Source of the DNA: Planctomycetota bacterium
Lineage (GTDB): Bacteria; Planctomycetota; Phycisphaerae; Phycisphaerales; SM1A02
Length of the DNA stretch: 64,000 nt
Assembly (NCBI GenBank): GCA_022574595.1
Contig: JACZRS010000001.1
Coordinates: 186,001-250,000, forward strand
Direction: 5' to 3'
Translations under genes and position numbers: made by a program
Shown: in pieces, positions 51,446 through 57,880 of the stretch
Layout of the letters: every line of letters starts with the position of its first letter
How positions within the stretch are numbered: position 1 is the stretch's first letter
The notes under the pieces: generated by a model
Told to the model about the DNA's origin: nothing
Databases searched by the model: none
What the model saw: only the letters and a program-made list of their open reading frames with translations

Positions 51446-52111
51446 CTAAAAAACCTCACCTGAGTCCAACAGATCGCGGATGGCTTGAGGTGAATCGTCA
51501 CTTAGCAACTGGCGTGCAGTCGTGCCGTCTTCAGTCTTAATGCCTTGATCGGCACCATGCTCAAGCAATAAAGTAGCAATCGCAACGTCGCCATGCTTGG
51601 CAGCAGCGTGAAGTGCGGTCCACCCGCCGTTTTGTGTGGTGTTTGGATCTGCTCCAGATTCAAGGAGGATTTGGATGATATCGGTAGATCGGCTTGCCGC
51701 AGCACTATGCAAGGCGAATACGCCTCCAAATGCAGTAACAGCGATATCAGTTTGTGCGCCGTGTTTCAAGAGAAGCCTAGCTGCATCAGTTTGGGAGAAG
51801 AAACACGCAAGGTGTAATGGTCGTGCACCATCTGCAGCTTGAGCATTCGCCAAAGTTGAATCGTTGTCAAGCAGGGATCGCAGTTTATTTATCTCGCCTG
51901 TGCCAGCAGCATCGAAAATGTCTAATTCTGGTTTCTTTGCAAGCAAGCATGCAGCAATATTTCGCTGCTGCTGATACAACGAAATGAGAATGGCAGAGAT
52001 GCCGTCTTTATTTCGTGCCGAGGCGAGGCTGAGATTCTCCGCAAGAAGTGAATTAACTCTTGAGAGATCACCGTTGCTAATAGCATCAAAGAATTTCGTT
52101 GTGTTTTCCAC
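51446..52111 (-). CDS. Cytoplasmic ankyrin-repeat protein
   Basis: A 221-residue protein composed almost wholly of ankyrin repeats, about six (ISALISLYQQQ-type cap, ARPLHLACFFSQTDAARLLL, FALHSAAASRSTDIIQILLE, TALHAAAKHGDVAIATLLLE). No signal peptide, so it is a cytoplasmic protein-binding scaffold. A GTG start at 52111 has GGAG eight bases upstream; a TTG two codons earlier is too close to that site. It converges with the DUF2339 gene. Confidence 0.82.
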   Translation of the reverse strand: MENTTKFFDAISNGDLSRVNSLLAENLSLASARNKDGISAILISLYQQQRNIAACLLAKKPELDIFDAAGTGEINKLRSLLDNDSTLANAQAADGARPLHLACFFSQTDAARLLLKHGAQTDIAVTAFGGVFALHSAAASRSTDIIQILLESGADPNTTQNGGWTALHAAAKHGDVAIATLLLEHGADQGIKTEDGTTARQLLSDDSPQAIRDLLDSGEVF

Positions 52112-52362
52112 GATCAATACTCCATAGTTTTATCAGTAACATATCACCGAAGCCAGGCAACGAAGATCAATACCACAGTCGTCACCCAAGCAAATCACCG
52201 AATCCTAGTACTGAAGCCAATCAAGAAATCTCTGTACCAAAGCCAACACCAAGCCGGGCACAAAACCATTGCCAGGCCCAACACATAAACCAACACCAGA
52301 ATCTCCCTCCACACTAAGAGAAAACAAGTAAACAAACCAGCAAACCAACAAATCAAAAAATA
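52112..52362 (+). other. A/C-rich intergenic region
   Basis: No gene. From about 52140 the plus strand is strongly A/C-biased with irregular CCAA, ACCGAA and AAGCCAA units (GAAGCCA, AACCAACA, CAAACCAGCA). It looks like a degenerate simple-sequence tract. It ends where the duplicated MarR promoter begins. Confidence 0.5.
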
Positions 52363-52413
52363 TGCCCTTGTGGCACTTGATTTAGTTAGTTAGCCTAACT
52401 AACTTAATTAGCA
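52363..52413 (+). promoter_or_regulatory. Upstream copy of the MarR promoter with palindromic operator
   Basis: TGTGGCACTTGATT (-35-like TTGATT 52377-52382) is followed by AGTTAGTTAG-C-CTAACTAACT (52384-52404), a perfect 10-bp-arm palindrome, nine bases before ATG 52414. It is a copy of the element before the intact MarR gene, 387 bases downstream. Confidence 0.75.
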
Positions 52414-52690
52414 ATGTCAAGCATGAAATCAAAGAGAGTGAGAGGAGCAGAAGAGATCTGGGACAGTGGCTGTAGCCATAGCAGCCAGAGCGGCAGCGCT
52501 AGCAAGGCTTGTAGTTGTATCAAGGGTAGCATGGCTTTCGCGGCACGAGTGGTACTGGAGTTCGCAAGGATAGCCGACAGGCGTTGCGGATCGTTTGTGC
52601 TTTACTGCCACACACTTGCTGTGAACAGCGAGCCAAGTCGATTCGCAAAGCCGAATCAGTCCAGCTCGGCTGTCCGCTCCCTTACACTCT
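52414..52690 (+). pseudogene. Decayed 5' copy of the downstream MarR gene
   Basis: The start reads MSSMKSKRVRGAEEIWDSG, matching MPRLKAKRVRGAEEAWDSG of the intact gene. Further on, GTTGCGGATCGTTTG and a 26-base stretch covering AAGCCGAATCAGTCCAGCTC recur in both copies. The offset is 387 bases at the start but 422 at that shared block, so a 35-base length difference has shifted the frame, and the homologous frame also has a TGA (CTG TGA at about 52612). Homology ends before the DNA-binding domain would be encoded. Confidence 0.75.
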
Positions 52691-52750
52691 CCCATCCCTC
52701 CTCTCTCTATCCCTCCCTTCACGTCTTCCACCATATCTCCACCACACCTT

Positions 52751-52800
52751 GTCCCTGTGGCACTTGACAAAGTTAGTTAGACTAACTAACTTAATTAGTA
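52751..52800 (+). promoter_or_regulatory. MarR promoter with palindromic operator (probable autorepression site)
   Basis: TTGACA (52764-52769), a perfect -35 box, is followed at once by AGTTAGTTAG-A-CTAACTAACT (52771-52791) with perfect 10-bp arms, ending nine bases before the ATG at 52801. A palindrome covering the spacer and -10 region is the usual site for a MarR dimer acting on its own gene. There is no ribosome site in the nine bases before the ATG, so the mRNA may be nearly leaderless. Confidence 0.75.
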
Positions 52801-53409
52801 ATGCCGAGATTGAAAGCTAAAAGGGTGAGAGGTGCAGAAGAGGCTTGGGATAGTGGCCATAGTGGAAGTGGTATCCGGAGTAGCCGTGGTAAAAGTGGTG
52901 ACAGTGGTAGAAGTGGCGGCTGTAAAAGAAGCGGCGACAGTGGTAGCAAAGGTAGCATTGGTAGTAAGGGAGGGCTTGGCGTTCGCAGAGCGATCCGCCA
53001 TGGTGTTGCGGATCGGTTGCACTCTGCTGCTATACATTTGCTGCGAACGGTGCGCCAAGTCGATACTCAAAGCCGAATCAGTCCAGCTCGGCTTTCTGCA
53101 TTATCTGTGCTTGTATTTGGTGGTCCGAGGTCGCTGCGAGAACTTGCCGATGCTGAGCAAGTTACGCCACCAACCATGAGCAAGATCGCTCAAGCATTAG
53201 AAGCTGACGGCTTCATCGTGAGAAAAGGTGACCGACTCGATCTAAGAACGATCCAACTTCGAGCAACTCCTAAAGGTAAAGCTATATTACAACGCGCCCG
53301 AAAACTGCGCATTGATTCGCTCGCAGCATTATTATCATCTACTTCAAAGAGTGAGCTAGCAATACTGCAGCAAGCAGCCCACATCATCGAACAAGCTGTG
53401 AATCGCTAG
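52801..53409 (+). CDS. MarR-family transcriptional regulator with Ser/Gly-rich N-terminal extension
   Basis: A 202-residue protein. Residues about 60-202 form a MarR winged helix: HLLRTVRQVDTQSRISPARL, ALSVLVFGGPRSLRELADAE, the recognition helix in VTPPTMSKIAQALEADGFIV, the wing RKGDRLDLRTIQLRATPKGK, and a C-terminal dimer helix. Residues about 17-56 are a simple-sequence tail of Ser, Gly, Lys and Arg encoded by AGTGGN-type repeats, unusual for this family. The duplicated palindromic operator upstream fits autoregulation. The target besides itself is unknown; the YVTN gene 170 bp downstream is a candidate. Confidence 0.85.
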   Translation: MPRLKAKRVRGAEEAWDSGHSGSGIRSSRGKSGDSGRSGGCKRSGDSGSKGSIGSKGGLGVRRAIRHGVADRLHSAAIHLLRTVRQVDTQSRISPARLSALSVLVFGGPRSLRELADAEQVTPPTMSKIAQALEADGFIVRKGDRLDLRTIQLRATPKGKAILQRARKLRIDSLAALLSSTSKSELAILQQAAHIIEQAVNR

Positions 53410-53579
53410 ATTATTAAGCCAAATTTACTTGCCCCACCTTGTTTCCAGTCACTATAAGCAATAATCCAACATACTTGACTGTTTAATTCTACAACTGGGT
53501 TATGTGTTGCTGTATGCTATGCAACAGAGAGTAGCCTATTCTTAAAGGCTCTCGTAGTTTAGCTCAGAAGGAGAAACAA

Positions 53580-54656
53580 GTGAAGATTTTCCAATTACCG
53601 AGTATTGCGTTATTTTTAGCATTTATTGTTGTAGGTATAGCACAAGGGCAAACAACAGCGCGTGCAACCTCTCAACCGGCTGCGGGCACCGGAACGCTGA
53701 TCGTTCTCAATAAAGATGGCGCTTCGGCTTCGATCATTGATCGGGTTGGTGGCAATGAAATCACGCGTATAGATACCGGCATCGGACCGCATGAAGTCGC
53801 GGTTTCGCCTGATGGCAAAATTGCTGTGGTAGGTAACTATGGTCAGCAGCAGCCCGGCCACACACTTACTGTGATTGATCTTACATCCCAAAATATCGTA
53901 AGAACTATTGACTTGGAAAAATACCATCGCCCACACGGGATCGTATTCATGCCTGATGGCAAGCATGTCGTAGTTACTGCTGAAGTCGAGCAGAAGCTGC
54001 TCGTTGTTAATATTGATTCGGGAATTGTTGAAAAGGCCATCGACACCAGCGCACGTACGAGCCACATGGTTGTACTTTCTCCAGATGCAAAGCGCGCTTA
54101 TGTATCGAACATCGGTTCTGGTTCGCTAACAGTAATTGATTTAGAAGCAGCTACGCGCATAAAAACCATCGAAACCGGCCAGGGAGCGGAAGGACTTGAT
54201 ATTTCTCCGGATGGATCGGAAGTATGGGTGGGTAATCGCGGTGCTGACACTATAAGTATCGTTAATACAGAGTCGTTAGAGGTTGTTGAGACGCTCAAGT
54301 GCGCTACATTCCCTATTCGACTGAAATTTACACCTGATGGCAAGCGCATTTTAATATCCAATGCGCGAAGCGGCGATGTTGCGATTTTTGATGTAAAGAA
54401 GCGAGCCGAGATTACGCGGATTGTAATGGCAAAGGATTGGAAGCCCCCATCCGGTAAGGAAGATTTGTTCAGGCAAGGACCTGTGCCGATCGGAATTATG
54501 ATTCCGCCCGATGGCAAACACGCATACGTTGCTAATACAAACGTTAATCTAGTAACAGTGATAGATTTGCAGACGTTAGAGATTATCAATCGACTCACAG
54601 CAGGTGCACGACCAGATGGACTAGGCTATTCACCATTGGTGTTGGGCAAAGAGTAA
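53580..54656 (+). CDS. Exported YVTN-type beta-propeller protein
   Basis: A 358-residue protein with a signal peptide (about 1-22) and about seven 40-residue beta-propeller blades, each with a VSPDGK/VANxx pattern (GPHEVAVSPDGKIAVVGNYG, TSHMVVLSPDAKRAYVSNIG, IGIMIPPDGKHAYVANTNVN). These proteins act as periplasmic or surface binding scaffolds, and some are lactonase-like. The GTG start has AAGGAG seven bases upstream. It lies 170 bp after the MarR gene with no terminator seen. Confidence 0.85.
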   Translation: MKIFQLPSIALFLAFIVVGIAQGQTTARATSQPAAGTGTLIVLNKDGASASIIDRVGGNEITRIDTGIGPHEVAVSPDGKIAVVGNYGQQQPGHTLTVIDLTSQNIVRTIDLEKYHRPHGIVFMPDGKHVVVTAEVEQKLLVVNIDSGIVEKAIDTSARTSHMVVLSPDAKRAYVSNIGSGSLTVIDLEAATRIKTIETGQGAEGLDISPDGSEVWVGNRGADTISIVNTESLEVVETLKCATFPIRLKFTPDGKRILISNARSGDVAIFDVKKRAEITRIVMAKDWKPPSGKEDLFRQGPVPIGIMIPPDGKHAYVANTNVNLVTVIDLQTLEIINRLTAGARPDGLGYSPLVLGKE

Positions 54657-54672
54657 CGCTGTGAATTTTCCA

Positions 54673-55032
54673 TTATCCCTCTGCATCTAGCTTAAATGCG
54701 TTTACGATTAGTGATTTCACGGCTGCATCCACATTTCCTGGGTCTTTGATCTTGATATGTTTTAGCTCGCTGCCTGCTATGTGCAAAATATCGTTGGGGT
54801 CTTCCAGCTCTTCGCCACGCGCGAACTCTATTTTAACGTGATCTTTAGCAGCTGAGATATAGCAAACTTCGCTATTTACAGAGTAGCAAGGCCGACCCCA
54901 AAGCAGTTGCTCATTGGCATGGGGTGAAATTTCATAGATCGTTATGCGCAGCTTTTCTGCACAAGCTTTTAACTTTGGTTGTAGAGATCTAAAATATGGA
55001 TCGACTTTGCTTAATGGTTTTGCTTTGGCCAT
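54673..55032 (-). CDS. DUF1801 (YdhG/iron-chaperone-like) protein
   Basis: A 119-residue protein of DUF1801, a small alpha/beta fold related to frataxin-like iron chaperones and to YdhG. Motifs include ITIYEISPHANEQLLWGRPC, YSVNSEVCYISAAKDHVKIE and FARGEELEDPNDILHIAGSE. Function is unproven. Its first 22 bases overlap the end of the glycosylase gene, so the two are co-translated. Confidence 0.8.
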   Translation of the reverse strand: MAKAKPLSKVDPYFRSLQPKLKACAEKLRITIYEISPHANEQLLWGRPCYSVNSEVCYISAAKDHVKIEFARGEELEDPNDILHIAGSELKHIKIKDPGNVDAAVKSLIVNAFKLDAEG

Positions 55033-56231
55033 GCTATGTTCTTTGCACCGACAAATGTCGCTAATGATTGGACCGCATTGGTTAATTCGGCTTGCCTGGC
55101 TTTAGTTGCTTTTATCTTTGGTTCCCACCACAAACCTTTAATTTCTAATTCTCCGCGATCTCGATGCAGTTTAGGATCGATTCGTCCAATTAACTTATCA
55201 CCTTCTAGGATTGTTAGAACGTAGTAGCCATAGATTCGTTTCGCAGCCGGCACGAATGCTTCAAATCTATAATCAAAGTTAAATAAACGCTTCGCTCGTT
55301 TTCGATCACGAAGTACCGGATCAAACGGATTGAGCAAACGAATCCCATCCGGAATCGGCTTGGCTTTAGTGAGGCGTTTTTTCCAATCTGGTGGCGCAAA
55401 GGATTTTATTGGTTTTGTCCCGTCGGCTGCTTCAACTTCCACTTCAATTATCTCGCCACGCTTTAGCGCGCTTTGGCACCAGGTTTTAACTATGTCAGGC
55501 TTAACCGCGTTAAAAAAAGCTGCGATCTCTGTAGGTGTTGCTATTACCATCCGTACAATTGCTTCTCGGCACGCCCAATCCAAATGCTCTCTTGCGTTTG
55601 GTTTGGGTTTACAAATAACAGCATCAGGTAAAACACGGTGGGGCAGATCGTATTCCTTGTGAAAGTATTTGCGTTTGTTAACTAGCAATTTTCCGGTGTG
55701 CCACAGAAATTCGAGCGCTGCTTTTGAAGGTTTCCACTGCCACCACGAACCCGATTGCCCTTTTGCAACATTTTCAAAATCGCGGGCCATGAGTGGCCCT
55801 TCTGCTTTAATGCGTTTTAGCACATGCTTAATCGCAAGGTCTGGCTTATCGCCCATGCGCTGTTTCCACCAGTTGTTGCCACGAATTTTCTTTTCATATC
55901 TCAGAAAGCGCAATTTCCAATAACAAAACCATTTGCTGGGAATTATGGATGCATCGTGTGTCCAATGTTCAAACACAGTCCTGCGCTTTTCTAATAGCTG
56001 CTGCAGAACTTTGCGATCATAAGCGGGCAACCTCGAAAACAGTGTTAGATGATGTGCACGCTCAAGAACGTTGATTGTATCAATCTGCACGTAGCCCAAT
56101 TGATCAATTAGCTTCATCAGGAGGCTTGGCGTTACTTTTTTATTATGGTTTAAACAAAGACCCTGGGCATCCAGGAGCAGATGCCTTGCGTCCTTGTAAC
56201 TAACTGTTTCATTTCCAGCAGCAGCAGGCAA
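55011..56231 (-). CDS. Winged-helix DNA glycosylase of the YcaQ/AlkX (HTH_42) family
   Basis: A 406-residue protein. The diagnostic LGYVQIDTINVLERAHHLTL contains the QxD catalytic motif (Gln49, Asp51) of the YcaQ/AlkX branch rather than the QxQ of AlkZ. FEHWTHDASIIPSKWFCYWK is the second family block, and GYYVLTILEGDKLIGRIDPK the third. YcaQ unhooks alkylated or cross-linked DNA bases. The start is TTG with AAGGA upstream. It leads a two-gene unit with the DUF1801 gene. Confidence 0.85.
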   Translation of the reverse strand: MPAAAGNETVSYKDARHLLLDAQGLCLNHNKKVTPSLLMKLIDQLGYVQIDTINVLERAHHLTLFSRLPAYDRKVLQQLLEKRRTVFEHWTHDASIIPSKWFCYWKLRFLRYEKKIRGNNWWKQRMGDKPDLAIKHVLKRIKAEGPLMARDFENVAKGQSGSWWQWKPSKAALEFLWHTGKLLVNKRKYFHKEYDLPHRVLPDAVICKPKPNAREHLDWACREAIVRMVIATPTEIAAFFNAVKPDIVKTWCQSALKRGEIIEVEVEAADGTKPIKSFAPPDWKKRLTKAKPIPDGIRLLNPFDPVLRDRKRAKRLFNFDYRFEAFVPAAKRIYGYYVLTILEGDKLIGRIDPKLHRDRGELEIKGLWWEPKIKATKARQAELTNAVQSLATFVGAKNIAWPKQNH

Positions 56232-56264
56232 TTGTGATGTGTTCCTTGGAACCAGCGCAAATTG

Positions 56265-56825
56265 TCATGGACTCTCTAGTTTCCAGGACCACTCACTAGA
56301 CTGTTTTTCACCATCTATTTCACCTTCGATGCGTCCATAGAGTCTATTGCCTTCGCGTCTGTAAAAAATACGCATTGGCGACTCTTTGTCACCGTTATAG
56401 AAAACTGCGCTTTGTTTGGTATATTTAGTTAAGCCGAAGGGCGTTGGTGGATATCTGCCTCTTGGAGCTGCGAAGTACACGATTCCCTTGGGGGTGACTT
56501 GTATACGCATGTATTCGAAGTTGACAATTTCGCCATCTATGATTGTGCGGTTCAAGCCGAACATCGTTCCGCCTGCTGATGGTGTCCATCGTTCTTCGCT
56601 GAGATCGTTTCCATCTTCATCAATCCAGTTTCCCACCATCCAGGACAGTTGGACTAGGCGATTGTCAGCCACTTTGATTGCGGTTGGTGACTTCGTTTCC
56701 TTAATAGCACCAGCAGGCTTGAAGCCTGTCGGCATCGGATCACAGCCGAGCAACGCTAAGCAAATACCCAGTAGGAACGTCACAAAGGTGAGTCTCATAG
56801 CCAATGTTTTATGGTCTTTCATCAA
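56265..56825 (-). CDS. DUF6265-type lipoprotein
   Basis: A 186-residue protein with a lipoprotein signal (LLGICLALLGC). The mature part holds VQLSWMVGNWIDEDGNDLSE, ERWTPSAGGTMFGLNRTIID and FEYMRIQVTPKGIVYFAAPR, a calycin-like beta domain known as DUF6265 and also seen in small secreted proteins of many bacteria. No activity is known. It lies 33 bp upstream of the glycosylase gene on the same strand. Confidence 0.78.
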   Translation of the reverse strand: MMKDHKTLAMRLTFVTFLLGICLALLGCDPMPTGFKPAGAIKETKSPTAIKVADNRLVQLSWMVGNWIDEDGNDLSEERWTPSAGGTMFGLNRTIIDGEIVNFEYMRIQVTPKGIVYFAAPRGRYPPTPFGLTKYTKQSAVFYNGDKESPMRIFYRREGNRLYGRIEGEIDGEKQSSEWSWKLESP

Positions 56826-56941
56826 TATGTGCCAACGTATAGAAAGTGAAAATGTTGCTTGAGAATAAGGAATACTGCCCCACTAGGGCTGTCTATCAAT
56901 GTTGTGACCACGTTTTCATCCATAAAAATGAGGAATTGACC

Positions 56942-57229
56942 ATGAAAAGCCATCAAACCTGGAAATTGCTGGCAGCAGCGTTAATAGTGGCCCTTTTTTA
57001 TATCGGCTCATCACTAAACCAACTATTGGGAGGAGAACCATTGACCCAGCAAGCCTTTGGCCAGGCGGGAGTGATAGGGCCAGCCATGACCATCGATGCT
57101 GAGGATACGCTGATTACCTCAAGTGCCGATGGCAGGACTTTATATATTTGGACCTTCGGCAGGCGCACGCTCAATGAGCAACGACTACCTGAGTTTCAAC
57201 GCGCTATACAAGTGTATTCAAAAAAATAA
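56942..57229 (+). CDS. Small exported or membrane-anchored protein
   Basis: A 95-residue protein with one hydrophobic N-terminal segment (LLAAALIVALFYIGSSL) followed by a short soluble part (AMTIDAEDTLITSSADGRTL, YIWTFGRRTL). The GxTLYIW part recalls a single beta-propeller strand set but is too short to assign. ATG 56942 has GAGGA upstream; the frame opens earlier but without a ribosome site. Convergent with the DnaB-N gene. Confidence 0.6.
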   Translation: MKSHQTWKLLAAALIVALFYIGSSLNQLLGGEPLTQQAFGQAGVIGPAMTIDAEDTLITSSADGRTLYIWTFGRRTLNEQRLPEFQRAIQVYSKK

Positions 57230-57257
57230 TTTCCTGGAAAATTCCCTGGCGATTGAA

Positions 57258-57731
57258 CTATTCGCCTGCTTGCTCTAGCTTGGCTAATCGCTCTTGTGAT
57301 CGCTTTATCACTGCGATGTACCCATCGGTGCTGTGGTAGGCATCATTTAAGCTGTCGGACATAGCATCTATCAAGTTACGCATATTGTGTTTGGACAGGA
57401 TGGTGTTTGCGTGTTCCTGGGCTTCTTTGAGATTTGGTTTTTCAAGTACAAGATTGCGCAAAGCAGTTTCGCCGCCTAGTGCATCGATCTTCCCATGTGC
57501 TTGTATAGCGTGAAATAAATCATTTGTGGTGGCCGGGCTATGCCTGTCGCAAAGCTCTATTATTGTTTCATACATCCGGGCATTTTCGAGACGGAAGAAA
57601 ACCTCACTACTTCCCAGGATTTCAGCCATGGGCTTTGCAAGTGAAGGGTCCGCAAGTATTGATCCTAATAGCACCTTTTCGGAGTGAATCGAGTAAGCGG
57701 GCACTTTTCTTGCGTGTGCGCGGGAAGTCAT
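57258..57731 (-). CDS. Stand-alone DnaB N-terminal domain protein
   Basis: A 157-residue protein that resembles only the N-terminal helical domain of the replicative helicase DnaB: SIHSEKVLLGSILADPSLAK, FFRLENARMYETIIELCDRH, ATTNDLFHAIQAHGKIDALG and TALRNLVLEKPNLKEAQEHA. In DnaB this domain forms the collar that binds primase and loader. The RecA-like ATPase domain with Walker motifs is absent, and no remnant lies behind the stop. It could act as a helicase regulator or a decoy for primase. No replication gene is adjacent. Confidence 0.75.
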   Translation of the reverse strand: MTSRAHARKVPAYSIHSEKVLLGSILADPSLAKPMAEILGSSEVFFRLENARMYETIIELCDRHSPATTNDLFHAIQAHGKIDALGGETALRNLVLEKPNLKEAQEHANTILSKHNMRNLIDAMSDSLNDAYHSTDGYIAVIKRSQERLAKLEQAGE

Positions 57732-57880
57732 GAGTGGTGAAGTCCTTGGTTAAGATCGCAGAAGATACCACAGTTTTAGGGCTAGCTGTGCTTATTTTCA
57801 AGGTAAATTGTTGATTGAGCGGTCGCGCGAAGCGGCAAGCCGCGGGAGAGGTCATTCTAGGGCAGGTTTGTGTAGGCCTG

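Noticed and set aside
52429-52770. Minus-strand frame across the decayed MarR copy
   Set aside because: No ribosome site or domain; the plus-strand homology to the intact MarR gene explains the region.
53616-54598. Long minus-strand frames opposite the YVTN propeller gene
   Set aside because: They are shadows of the repeated propeller codons; the plus-strand protein has a clear family match and signal peptide.
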